Shown here piece after piece: positions 8,649 through 16,485 of a DNA stretch of 64,000 bases (position 1 is its first letter; every line of letters begins with the position of its first letter). Made by a program: the position numbers and the translations under genes. Source of the stretch: JANLTP01 sp031363055 (GTDB lineage Bacteria; Pseudomonadota; Gammaproteobacteria; Burkholderiales; Burkholderiaceae_E); the NCBI GenBank assembly GCA_031363055.1, contig JANLTP010000188.1, forward strand, positions 1 through 64,000, read 5' to 3'. Under the pieces are notes generated by a model. It had not been told where the DNA came from. It saw only the letters and a program-made list of their open reading frames with translations, and searched no databases.

Positions 8649-9275
8649 TTATCGTCGAGTCGAGGTCCGCGCCGTCAAACGCTGGCGTGCTTTCGCGAGG
8701 GCAGCCGCAATGATGCTGCTTTTTCGCAGCGAGTCGGCCTGTCGCGCTTCGGATTGAATTCTGGCGTTGCGACGCTCGAAGCGTTGGCGAGCGGCGGCAG
8801 CGTCGCCATCAGTCCACCCGGGTGGAATAATTGGCCGCATTTCGATACAGTCGACCGGGCAGGGCGCAACACAGAGCTCGCAACCGGTACACAGCGTTGC
8901 AATGACCGCATGCATGGCCTTGGCGGCGCCGATGATTGCGTCGACCGGACAGGCCTCGATGCACAAGGTGCAACCAATGCAGTGCGAAGGATCGATCCAG
9001 GCTGCGCTGCGTGGCTGCTCCAGCCCGCAGGACTCATCGAGCGGCAATTCTGGCAGACCGGTCAGCGCGGCGAGCCGCTTGATGCCCACCTGGCCACCCG
9101 GCGGACAACGATTAATAGCGACTTGGCCGGCAACGATCGCCTGCGCATAGGGCAGGCAACCGTCAAAGCCGCATTTCGTGCATTGAGTCTGCGGCAGCAG
9201 CGCGTCTACTTGACCGAGCGTAACTTCGGTTGCGCGCTCGCAGTTTTCAGCGTCCGGGGTTTCTTGATCTGGCAT
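8649..9275 (-). CDS. RnfB-like ferredoxin protein without membrane anchor
   Basis: 208 residues. The N-terminal part has the RnfB Fe-S domain: LPQTQCTKCGFDGCLPYAQA followed by NRCPPGG, giving C-x2-C-x4-C-x(n)-C. Two ferredoxin motifs follow: CIGCTLCIEACPVDAI and CTGCELCVAPCPVDCI. RnfB of the Rnf complex normally begins with a membrane helix; none is present here and no rnfA, C, D, G or E gene is in the window. So this is the stand-alone form often found next to nth in betaproteobacteria, with unknown partners. ATG 9275 overlaps the 3' end of phaZ by 70 bp, which is unusual, but no better start is visible. Confidence 0.8.
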   Translation of the reverse strand: MPDQETPDAENCERATEVTLGQVDALLPQTQCTKCGFDGCLPYAQAIVAGQVAINRCPPGGQVGIKRLAALTGLPELPLDESCGLEQPRSAAWIDPSHCIGCTLCIEACPVDAIIGAAKAMHAVIATLCTGCELCVAPCPVDCIEMRPIIPPGWTDGDAAAARQRFERRNARIQSEARQADSLRKSSIIAAALAKARQRLTARTSTRR

Positions 9276-10528
9276 ACACGTTCGCCATGCGCGGCGATGA
9301 ACTTGCGGACCTCGGGGTAAATGATCTCGCGCCAACGACGGCCGCTGAAAATTCCGTAGTGTCCGGCGCCCTCAACCGTCAGGTGCTGCTTGTGTTCATC
9401 GGGAATACTCGAGCACAGGCCATGGGCTGCTTGAGTCTGACCTGACCCTGAAATATCGTCCAGCTCGCCTTCAACGGTGAACAAGGCCACATCGGTAATA
9501 TCGGCGGGCCGAACCTCGATCAACTGACCCTCAAAGCGTACCTTCCACAGACCGCGCGGCAATTCATGCTCCTGAAACACCACCCGAATCGTGTCCAGGT
9601 AATACTCGGCGGGCAGATCGAGGACGGCGTTGTACTCGTCATAGAACTTGCGGTGTTGTTCGATATCGTCGAGGTCGCCGCGCACGAGATCGAGGTAGTG
9701 GTCCCAATGGGCGGTGCTGTGCCGATCAGGATTCATCGCGACAAAGCCCGCGTGTTGCAGAAAGCCCGGGTACACGCGTCGGCCTGCGCCCGCATACTTG
9801 TCCGGCACGGTCATGATGACCGTATTCTGGAACCAGTCGAAACTATGCTTGGTGGCCAGATTATTGACTTCGGTCGGGCTGCAACGCGCATCGATCGGGC
9901 CGCCCATCATGGTCATCGACAGCGGCAGACTCGGATCATTCAACGTCGACATGATCGATACCGCAGCCATGACCGGAACCGTCGGCTGGCACACCGACAT
10001 CAGATGAATATCGGGTCCGAGGTGACGAATGAACTCGATGCAGTAGCCGACGTAGTCGTCGAGATGAAACGGTCCGGCCGACATTGGTACCGTGCGGCCA
10101 TCGACCCAGTCGGTGATGTAGACGTTGTGTTTCGGCAATAATGCGCGAACCGTATCGCGCAGCAGGGTCGAATGATGACCGGACAGCGGCGCCACCAGCA
10201 GAATAGTTGAATCGTCAGCGTGCCCGGTCAGGCCCTTGGGCAACAGACGCTCAAATTTGATCAATCGGCAAAACGGTTTGGTCAATTCGATGCGCTCGAC
10301 CACTGAAACTTCCCGACCTTCGATCTGGGTGACCGTCAAACCAAACGCGGGCTTTTCGTATTCCTTGCCCAGTCGATGCAACAGTTCATAGCCGGCTGAC
10401 AGCCGCGTCGACATCGGCGAATGCGCGAGCAAACTGTAGGGATCTGAATAGAGCCGACTCATGGCATGAGCCCAGTCGGACAAGGGGTTCAAAAAGGCGC
10501 GTTGTGCTTCTCGAATTTGATAGAGCAT
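9206..10528 (-). CDS. phaZ: intracellular polyhydroxyalkanoate depolymerase (PhaZ)
   Basis: Mobilises stored polyhydroxybutyrate in granules. The 440-residue protein starts MLYQIREAQRAFLNPLSDWA, typical of the i-PHB depolymerase family. The nucleophile is C180 in HLMSVCQPTVP, the cysteine-type lipase box of PhaZa1-like enzymes. YITDWVDGRTVP precedes it, and the C-terminal histidine lies in VEGAGHYGIFSGRRWR. No signal peptide is present, as expected for the intracellular type. A strong sigma-70 promoter (10557-10585) precedes it. A PHA-granule-associated gene and a wax-ester synthase elsewhere in the window support storage-lipid metabolism. Confidence 0.95.
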   Translation of the reverse strand: MLYQIREAQRAFLNPLSDWAHAMSRLYSDPYSLLAHSPMSTRLSAGYELLHRLGKEYEKPAFGLTVTQIEGREVSVVERIELTKPFCRLIKFERLLPKGLTGHADDSTILLVAPLSGHHSTLLRDTVRALLPKHNVYITDWVDGRTVPMSAGPFHLDDYVGYCIEFIRHLGPDIHLMSVCQPTVPVMAAVSIMSTLNDPSLPLSMTMMGGPIDARCSPTEVNNLATKHSFDWFQNTVIMTVPDKYAGAGRRVYPGFLQHAGFVAMNPDRHSTAHWDHYLDLVRGDLDDIEQHRKFYDEYNAVLDLPAEYYLDTIRVVFQEHELPRGLWKVRFEGQLIEVRPADITDVALFTVEGELDDISGSGQTQAAHGLCSSIPDEHKQHLTVEGAGHYGIFSGRRWREIIYPEVRKFIAAHGERVCQIKKPRTLKTASAQPKLRSVK

Positions 10529-10556
10529 GGATCAGTTCTCAGAATTGCGTCGCCCT

Positions 10557-10585
10557 ACTATAGAGCTTCAGGCTTGTTTGTGCAA
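10557..10585 (-). promoter_or_regulatory. sigma-70 promoter of phaZ
   Basis: On the minus strand there is a -35 TTGCAC (10585-10580), a 17-bp spacer and a -10 TATAGT (10562-10557), about 29 bp upstream of the phaZ ATG at 10528. Spacing and hexamers are close to consensus, so this is a good candidate transcription start near 10550. Confidence 0.6.
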
Positions 10586-10631
10586 CGCAGCATCTTGTGC
10601 AGGGCTTGCGTCTGGTGCGAATTTTCACCCG

Positions 10632-10661
10632 TTGGTCAAAATAAAGTCCGTTTTTGACCAA
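10632..10661. promoter_or_regulatory. 10-bp perfect inverted repeat upstream of phaZ / downstream of MOSC gene
   Basis: Arms TTGGTCAAAA (10632-10641) and TTTTGACCAA (10652-10661) pair perfectly around a 10-base loop. It sits just after the MOSC stop codon and about 50 bp upstream of the phaZ -35 box. It lacks a T-tract after the stem, so an operator for phaZ or a mixed mRNA-end structure are both possible. Confidence 0.45.
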
Positions 10662-10668
10662 AACGCAC

Positions 10669-11502
10669 TCAAAACTTGATTTTTGTGTCCCAAAGTGTGC
10701 CGGCGCGAATATCACTGCCCGCGCCGGCGGCGATCACGGCATTCACGCCCAAGGTTGCGCCTTCAACCGAAGCGTTCATTCGGTAACCGGTAAGCGTGTC
10801 CAGTGGCGTCGGGCCGTTGCGCTCGCCGGTGAGTTGATCGACATCGGGAACCGAACAGCGGCCGCAGGGTTTGACAAGCTTCAATTCGAGTTCGCCCTGG
10901 CTCAGGGTGTCGATGTAATCTTCTTCATAGGCGGGCAGGCCGCTGACGACCAGGTTGGCGCGGAACCGGTCGATCGGCAATTGATAGTCGGTGACTCTCA
11001 TACGCTGTCGCAAGTCGGCAACGCTGTCGGTGCCCAGCACCAGGAGGGGGAAGCCGTCCGAGAATTTCGTTTGTGCAGCAACGCCGCCGGTCCACTGCGC
11101 GTCGCATGGCCGTGTCGCCTTGCGCGGAAAACGCACCAGCCGGGTCTTGACGCCCAGATAGTCGCTCAGCCATTCGCTGGCATCGCTGCCGCAATCGAGC
11201 GCCTCGGTTGCAAAACGCCAGCAAGTGGCCGGCGTCAATGGGCCATCCTGATATCGCAGCGGTACCCGCGTGCGACCGTGGCCGAGCACAGAAAGCGCGA
11301 GCGATTCACGATCCAACTGCGTCACCACCCGAGCCAGCTCAGGCCGCTCGCGCTGGGTCAAAAAGCGACCCGAGCGATCAACAATCATCCACTCACGATC
11401 GTAGCGAATCCCTTCGGTGAGCAGGGTCGCGTTGTCGAGCGTGATGCCCCGGCAGGCCTTGACCGGGTAAACGTGAATCGACTCGAGCTTGACCTGGCTC
11501 AT
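10669..11502 (-). CDS. MOSC domain protein (molybdenum cofactor sulfurase C-terminal-like)
   Basis: 277 residues. The N-terminal MOSC beta-barrel begins VKLESIHVYPVKACRGITLD and includes YDREWMIVD and FLTQRERPELA. The C-terminal MOSC domain includes FRANLVVSGLPAYEED and the conserved cysteine segment VKPCGRCSVPDVD. These proteins bind and transfer sulfur or molybdenum cofactor, or act as Mo-oxidoreductases of the YiiM/mARC type. ATG 11502 overlaps the stop of the giant oxidoreductase (ATGA), so the two are translationally coupled, and the longer frame to 11547 is not used. Two Mo hydroxylases encoded in this window make a cofactor role plausible, but the exact reaction is unknown. Confidence 0.85.
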   Translation of the reverse strand: MSQVKLESIHVYPVKACRGITLDNATLLTEGIRYDREWMIVDRSGRFLTQRERPELARVVTQLDRESLALSVLGHGRTRVPLRYQDGPLTPATCWRFATEALDCGSDASEWLSDYLGVKTRLVRFPRKATRPCDAQWTGGVAAQTKFSDGFPLLVLGTDSVADLRQRMRVTDYQLPIDRFRANLVVSGLPAYEEDYIDTLSQGELELKLVKPCGRCSVPDVDQLTGERNGPTPLDTLTGYRMNASVEGATLGVNAVIAAGAGSDIRAGTLWDTKIKF

Positions 11503-14500
11503 GAGCCCGCCGCCGCAGAAAGGGGCCCGATACACTGTTGAATCCACAGCGCGGTCAACTTCTCCTGCAATGAGTTCTGACTCAGGCGTTGATTCAGTGC
11601 GGCAAAATCAACCGAATCCAGTAACTGATCCTGGTTAAAGCAGGAGAACACGTAGCTGACCACCCCGGTTACAGGGTCGCGGTGCGGCTGAAGACACTGC
11701 GCGCAGATCTCTTTCATCATGCATTGCATCGGCGAATTGATCGAGCCATAGGCGACATGCGCCGGATTGAGCCAGGGCTTGAGTTCAGCGTGGCGCGCCA
11801 GGGCGACAGCGGCCATCATGCGGTCGGAGCCAATGGCAATGACGCGATTGACTTCGCGCAGCGAAATTGTCGGCGCCTGGGCGAGTTTGCCGCTGGCGTA
11901 AGACACCATCGCCTGAACAATATTGCCGACGAAACTCATATCCTGGCTACGAGTTGGCGTGAAGCCCGGGCCTTCGTCGCAACACCAGACCACGATATCG
12001 GCGGCGGCTTCGATCTCCTCGACCTTGTATCGATCGATCATCTTCTTGTAGCCGGCGAAGTAAAGCACCTTTGAGCCGCGCGCTCGAAACGCCGCGCCAA
12101 TTGAAAACAGCACCGCATTGCCGAGGCCACCGCCGACCAGTACCACGGTTTCGCGACCTTCGATTTCGGTCGCAGCGCCGGTTGGGCCCATCAGGATCAC
12201 CGGCTCGCCGGGCTTGAGCAGTTGGCATAAATCGGACGAGCCACCCATCTCGAGCACAATGGTCGAAACCAGGCCCTGCTCACGATCGACCCAGGCACCG
12301 GTCAGGGCGAGACCCTCCATGGCCAACCGCGTCAAATGACCATCAACCGCCGCAACCGGCGCCAGCGATTCGAAATTCTGCAGGCGGTAAAACTGACCGG
12401 GCTCGAATTTGCGCGCTGCCATCGGCGCACGCAACACGATCTCGATGATCGTCGGCGTCAGGCGAACGACGCGCTCGACGGTGGCGCGAAGCTCGTGATT
12501 CATTAGTGCGCCAAAGGCGGTTGAATCGAGCACACTGGCGGGCGGGCGGTGCTTGAGTACGCGGGAAATCACCGGGTAGCCTTGCCGGGCCGAAGCCATT
12601 GCCTTGACGACGTTGCCAAAATAGCTGGGGTGCAGATCGCCGAAAAAGGACAACAGTCGGCCGTCGGCCAGTTTGCTCAACAGCACCCGCGCCTCGGTCG
12701 GCTTGCTGATCGAGAACTCCGGTTTCAGGGGCGCGCCTTGCTCGTCAATGGCTTGAAAATACTTGCCATCGAGCTTGAAATGTACGCCGTCCTCGCGCGC
12801 CAAGACGGTATTTGGTTGCGTGCCAGCGGCAATGAAGACGGTGCGTGCCAACCACACGGTATCGTCGGCATCGCTCCAGCGACCCTCGTCGGAGCGCAGT
12901 TGTCGCGTCAGGGTAATCGAGGCGACCGCGCCGCGCGCATCGACGTCGATGCGCTTCGGACTCAGACACTCGGCAAACCGGATGCCTTCCTCGAGCGCCT
13001 TTTCAACCTCTTCATGATTCAAGGTGTACGACGGGCTGTCGACCATCCGTTTGCGATAGGCCAAGGTGACACCACCCCAGGACTGCAACAGCTCGAGGAC
13101 GCGCGCCGGCCGCTGTTCGTTGGCGGCCTGCGCCCGTTCGGCGCGAATCGCCTGAGCGTGGGCAATGAATTCGTCGCCGACTTCGCGATCTTCATCATTC
13201 CAGCGTGAACGCACGAAGGCAGCGCCGGCGAATTTGGACAGGGCTTCGTAGCGATCGAGAAATTTCTCGACCTGAACCACGTAGTAGGCCAGTGATTCGG
13301 TGGCGGTATCGACGGCGGTCAGCCCGCCGCCAATGACGACGACCGGCAAACGCACCTGCATATTGGCGATCGAGTCCGCCTTGGCGGCGCCGGTCAGTTG
13401 CAAGGCCATCAAAAAGTCGCTGGCGGTGCGCACGCCGCGCGCCAGGCCGTTCGGAATGTCGAGCGTGGTCGGCTTGCCCGCGCCCATGGCCAGCGCAATA
13501 TGATCAAAGCCCAGCGCGGCGGCGTCATCAACGCTGAGCGTGCCACCAAACCGGACCCCGCCAATCATATTGAAAGTCTGCCGCCGCTCGAGCAGCATGC
13601 GGATGACCTTCAGGAAGTTCTTGTTCCAGCGCACGGTAATGCCGTATTCGGCAACACCGCCAAAGCCGGCCATGACACGATCGTCGAGCGACTCGAACAC
13701 ATCGTCAATCGCCTCGATCGGTCGAAACGCCACCCGCTCGATCGAACCATCGCTGCGATAACGCAGGCCCGACAGCGCCTCGGGCAAGGGTTCGATCTTC
13801 AAGCCGTCGATGCCGACCACGGTGTGGCCATCATTGAGCAAGTAATGCGAGAGGGTAAAGCCGGCCGGGCCCATGCCACTCACGAGCACTTTATAGCCCG
13901 AGTCCGGAGCGGGCAGCGGGCGGCTCAGATTCAGCGGATTCCAGCGCGTTAGCAACGAATAAATCTCGAACCCGTAAGGCAACTCGAGAACGTCCTTGAG
14001 CGTGCGGGTCTCGGCCTGCGGAATATCGACCGGTGTCTGCTTCTGATAGATGCAGGCCTTCATGCAATCGTTGCAAATTCGATGTCCGGTGGCCGCCACC
14101 ATCGGGTTGTCGATGGTGATCATCGCCAAGGCGCCAATCGCCAGTCCCTGCATTTTCAGGGTATGGAATTCGGAGATGCGCTCCTCAAGCGGGCAACCGG
14201 CGAGCTTGACGCCAAACACACTCTTTTTGAAGGCAGCCCGGCCATCGGCGCCGGCTTTTTCGCGCAGGCCCGTTGAGCACGAGTCCTTGCCCTGGTTGTG
14301 GCACAAGATACAGTAATGCACCTGGTCCAGTGCACCGCGCAGATCGGTGCCTTCGTCGGTCAGCTTGAAGCCCTGGCGGCGACGGATCTGATCCGGCTTG
14401 ATCGTGAACACTTGAACCGATTGTTCGATTTTCTGCTGGGCATGCAGCAGCAACGCGAATGGATCGACGCGGCCTGGCTGCTTGAATAACACGCTGTGCT

Positions 14501-15176
14501 GATGCCGATGCTGGCCGGCTTCGGTGTGCACCGCCCAGGCTGAATATTTCATCAGCAGGGCGAGCCTGACGCCTGCTTCGGAGCGTTTGAGAATCTTGTC
14601 GGCATCGGCAATTGCGCCGCCGGCGTTCGCACCATCAGTATTCGCGCTATCGGCGTCCGCGCCATTAGACGCAGCATTCGCTACTTCACTGGCCTGCCAG
14701 CCGAGAACCGCGTTGGCAATCAGCAGTTCGTCGAACGAGCCACCGAGCCAGGATCGAATGGTCTGTTCGGCCGCCGCGCCATCAAAGTTCTGTACTTCGC
14801 TGGCGGCGATTTTCAACATTGCCTGGCGCTTGACGAACTTCCATTTGACCCGGTAAAGCGGCTCGAGCTCGTCGTGTCGCGCCTTCAGGTCGGCCAGTTC
14901 ATCAACGACATCAAACAGCACGCTGATAAAGGCCTCGGCGTAAGGCGCCAGCGCGATCAGTAGGGCTGCCTCCTCTTTAGCGGGTAGCGCAGTGCCTGAC
15001 TGGGTTGCCGTGCGCGCGGCCGTTAGTTGATCAGCGAGGTTGGCATTGCGCGTGCGCAATTCGGCCAGAAACGCCTGATCAACTCGCACCAGGCCAGCCC
15101 TCTGGTATAAGTCTTCGAAAGTGATTCCATAGCCGGGCCGGAATTCTACCGCAGCGGCGTTGACTACCGGTGACAT
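11499..15176 (-). CDS. giant FAD/Fe-S pyridine-nucleotide oxidoreductase (GltD-like plus ferredoxin-reductase-like)
   Basis: 1225 residues, multi-domain. Residues 1-280 are a helical region without a known motif. Cysteine-rich GltD-like region: CILCHNQGKDSC (about 289-300) and GHRICNDCMKAC (about 366-375). FAD-binding GMGPAGFTLSHYLL is near 434, and the second nucleotide site VVVIGGGLTAVDTATE is near 612. The C-terminal third resembles a ferredoxin-NADP reductase/PyrK module, with GQFYRLQNFESLAP and VLVGGGLGNAVLFSIG, ending in a cysteine set (EICAQCLQPHRDP, SCFNQD). ATG 15176 starts 1 bp after the fdxA stop, so FdxA is the obvious redox partner. A low-complexity Ala/Asp/Asn/Gly stretch (about 165-193) comes from a 15-nt tandem repeat. 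The physiological reaction is unknown; electron transfer between NAD(P)H and ferredoxin is inferred. Confidence 0.8.
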   Translation of the reverse strand: MSPVVNAAAVEFRPGYGITFEDLYQRAGLVRVDQAFLAELRTRNANLADQLTAARTATQSGTALPAKEEAALLIALAPYAEAFISVLFDVVDELADLKARHDELEPLYRVKWKFVKRQAMLKIAASEVQNFDGAAAEQTIRSWLGGSFDELLIANAVLGWQASEVANAASNGADADSANTDGANAGGAIADADKILKRSEAGVRLALLMKYSAWAVHTEAGQHRHQHSVLFKQPGRVDPFALLLHAQQKIEQSVQVFTIKPDQIRRRQGFKLTDEGTDLRGALDQVHYCILCHNQGKDSCSTGLREKAGADGRAAFKKSVFGVKLAGCPLEERISEFHTLKMQGLAIGALAMITIDNPMVAATGHRICNDCMKACIYQKQTPVDIPQAETRTLKDVLELPYGFEIYSLLTRWNPLNLSRPLPAPDSGYKVLVSGMGPAGFTLSHYLLNDGHTVVGIDGLKIEPLPEALSGLRYRSDGSIERVAFRPIEAIDDVFESLDDRVMAGFGGVAEYGITVRWNKNFLKVIRMLLERRQTFNMIGGVRFGGTLSVDDAAALGFDHIALAMGAGKPTTLDIPNGLARGVRTASDFLMALQLTGAAKADSIANMQVRLPVVVIGGGLTAVDTATESLAYYVVQVEKFLDRYEALSKFAGAAFVRSRWNDEDREVGDEFIAHAQAIRAERAQAANEQRPARVLELLQSWGGVTLAYRKRMVDSPSYTLNHEEVEKALEEGIRFAECLSPKRIDVDARGAVASITLTRQLRSDEGRWSDADDTVWLARTVFIAAGTQPNTVLAREDGVHFKLDGKYFQAIDEQGAPLKPEFSISKPTEARVLLSKLADGRLLSFFGDLHPSYFGNVVKAMASARQGYPVISRVLKHRPPASVLDSTAFGALMNHELRATVERVVRLTPTIIEIVLRAPMAARKFEPGQFYRLQNFESLAPVAAVDGHLTRLAMEGLALTGAWVDREQGLVSTIVLEMGGSSDLCQLLKPGEPVILMGPTGAATEIEGRETVVLVGGGLGNAVLFSIGAAFRARGSKVLYFAGYKKMIDRYKVEEIEAAADIVVWCCDEGPGFTPTRSQDMSFVGNIVQAMVSYASGKLAQAPTISLREVNRVIAIGSDRMMAAVALARHAELKPWLNPAHVAYGSINSPMQCMMKEICAQCLQPHRDPVTGVVSYVFSCFNQDQLLDSVDFAALNQRLSQNSLQEKLTALWIQQCIGPLSAAAGS
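14611..14669. repeat. 15-nt imperfect tandem repeat (about 4 units) inside the giant oxidoreductase gene
   Basis: Units related to ATTCGCGCTATCGGC repeat at 14625, 14640 and 14655, with a 14-nt partial unit at 14611. The reading frame is preserved and encodes an Ala/Asp/Asn/Ser-rich linker that interrupts the otherwise ordered protein. Confidence 0.75.
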
Positions 15177-15177
15177 A

Positions 15178-15504
15178 TCACCCGCGATCGAGTTGCGCGA
15201 GTTTGTCCTTGACGTCTTTCCAGTCGTCGGCATCAGCCAGCGGCGGGACGGTCCGGGTTATGCTGGGCCAGAGCTTGGCCAACTCCACATTGAGCTTGAT
15301 GTAATGATGCTCTTCGGCCGAAACGTCCTCTTCGGCCTTGATCGCCTCGACCGGACACTCGGGAATGCAGACGGCGCAATCGATACATTCGTCAGGATCG
15401 ATGACGAGCATGTTCGGGCCAACCCGAAAACAGTCCACCGGGCAAACATCAACACAATCGGTGTAACGACACCGGATACAGGATTCGGTTACGACGTGGG
15501 TCAT
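15178..15504 (-). CDS. fdxA: 7Fe ferredoxin (FdxA)
   Basis: 108-residue electron carrier starting MTHVVTESCIRC. Cysteines at residues 9, 17, 21, 40, 43, 46 and 50 match the [3Fe-4S]/[4Fe-4S] layout of Azotobacter-type ferredoxin I; the extra C12 and C25 are also seen in this family. The C-terminal tail of about 50 residues (YIKLNVELAKLWP) is typical of FdxA. ATG 15504 is chosen over the longer frame to 15540. It is the first gene of an operon with the giant oxidoreductase and MOSC gene, and is divergent from the Mo-hydroxylase cluster with overlapping promoters. Confidence 0.95.
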   Translation of the reverse strand: MTHVVTESCIRCRYTDCVDVCPVDCFRVGPNMLVIDPDECIDCAVCIPECPVEAIKAEEDVSAEEHHYIKLNVELAKLWPSITRTVPPLADADDWKDVKDKLAQLDRG

Positions 15505-15546
15505 GAAACTACCTTTGGTAAATCGGCAGGCCGGGGCCAACTTTGG

Positions 15547-15575
15547 TTGACTGAGATTGTAACGTGGAGTAACTT
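15547..15575 (+). promoter_or_regulatory. sigma-70 promoter of the nicotinate-like catabolic operon
   Basis: Plus-strand -35 TTGACT (15547-15552), a 17-bp spacer and -10 TAACTT (15570-15575), predicting transcription from about 15582, some 36 bp before the ATG at 15618. It is interleaved with the fdxA promoter on the other strand. Confidence 0.55.
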
Positions 15576-15583
15576 TAAGGCAA
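15556..15583 (-). promoter_or_regulatory. sigma-70 promoter of the fdxA operon
   Basis: Minus-strand -35 TTGCCT (15583-15578), 16-bp spacer, -10 TACAAT (15561-15556), about 52 bp before the fdxA ATG. It overlaps the plus-strand promoter of the Mo-hydroxylase operon face to face. Confidence 0.5.
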
Positions 15584-15588
15584 GTCTT

Positions 15589-15606
15589 ATGAAGTAATCA
15601 CTTCAT
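15589..15606. promoter_or_regulatory. operator-like palindrome at the start of the catabolic operon
   Basis: Perfect 7-bp arms ATGAAGT (15589-15595) and ACTTCAT (15600-15606) flank AATC. It lies just after the predicted plus-strand start point and just upstream of the fdxA -35 box, an ideal place for a TetR-type repressor. The TetR gene at the end of the cluster is the natural candidate. Confidence 0.5.
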
Positions 15607-15617
15607 TACATCCTGCA

Positions 15618-16481
15618 ATGAGCTATTACCGACCCTTAACCCTGGAAGACGCACTGGATTTGCGTGCCGAGAGCGAACTCACGGTTCTGGCCGGGGGCAC
15701 GGATTTCTATCCGTCCCGAGTGGCCAGGCCTATGAACGAGCCGGTCCTCGATATCAGCGCCTTGACTGATCTGCGGGGCATCAGCCGTATCGAGGTTGCC
15801 GGCGGCGCTGCCTGGCGGATTGGTGCGTTGACTACCTGGAGCGATCTGGTTCGGCAGCGGCAGGCGCAGGCTCCCGCGTTGGCCGCACTGGTCAGCGCGG
15901 CTCGCGAGATGGGCGGGATTCAGGTCCAGAATCAGGCAACGGTGGGTGGCAATTTGTGCAATGCATCGCCCGCGGCCGATGGCGTGCCGGCGTTGGCTGC
16001 GCTCGACGCCCAGGTGGAGTTGCGCAGCGCTCGCGGCACCCGCAGTCTGGCACTGGTGGAATTCGTTCAGGGCAATCGCCGTACCCAACTGGCCAACGAC
16101 GAAATACTCACGGCCGTCACTTTGCCCGCGTTTTCGTCGAACGCGCGCTCGCAATTCAGAAAACTCGGGCACCGTAAATACCTGGTCATTTCAATTGCCA
16201 TGGTAGCGGTCTGTGTTGACTTTGATCGGCACGGCGCCTTGAGTCGCTGCGGTATCGCGGTCGGGTCGTGTGCGCCCAGTGTGCGTCGCTTGGGCGACCT
16301 GGAAGCGGCGCTGATGGGTCTGCCGCGCTCGCAAGTGCTCGGGCAGGTGCAAGCCTGGCTCGATCGGCTTGACTGTTTGCAAGCCTTGAGTCCCATTGAT
16401 GATGTCCGAGGCAGCGCAGAGTATCGGTTGGCAGCAGTGCGGCAGTTGGTTTCTCGGTTGTTCGCCGAACTCATGGATTAA
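15618..16481 (+). CDS. FAD-binding subunit of a molybdenum hydroxylase (CoxM/NdhF-like)
   Basis: 287 residues. The PCMH-type FAD-binding domain shows LTVLAGGTDFYPSRVARP near residue 20 and TVGGNLCNASPAADGVPALA near residue 113, the two flavin-contacting loops of the xanthine dehydrogenase medium subunit. RKLGHRKYLVISIAMVAV follows, leading into the CO-dehydrogenase-flavoprotein C-terminal domain. It mediates electron transfer from the Fe-S centres of the partner protein to an acceptor. It is the first gene of the plus-strand catabolic operon and only 4 bp separate it from the fused Fe-S/Mo gene. In a nicotinate-type pathway it would correspond to the FAD subunit of nicotinate dehydrogenase. 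Confidence 0.9.
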   Translation: MSYYRPLTLEDALDLRAESELTVLAGGTDFYPSRVARPMNEPVLDISALTDLRGISRIEVAGGAAWRIGALTTWSDLVRQRQAQAPALAALVSAAREMGGIQVQNQATVGGNLCNASPAADGVPALAALDAQVELRSARGTRSLALVEFVQGNRRTQLANDEILTAVTLPAFSSNARSQFRKLGHRKYLVISIAMVAVCVDFDRHGALSRCGIAVGSCAPSVRRLGDLEAALMGLPRSQVLGQVQAWLDRLDCLQALSPIDDVRGSAEYRLAAVRQLVSRLFAELMD

Positions 16482-16485
16482 GCCG

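Noticed and set aside
10654..11541. 295-codon plus-strand frame opposite the MOSC gene
   Set aside because: The MOSC domains are obvious on the minus strand and coupled to the upstream gene; the opposite frame shows nothing recognisable.
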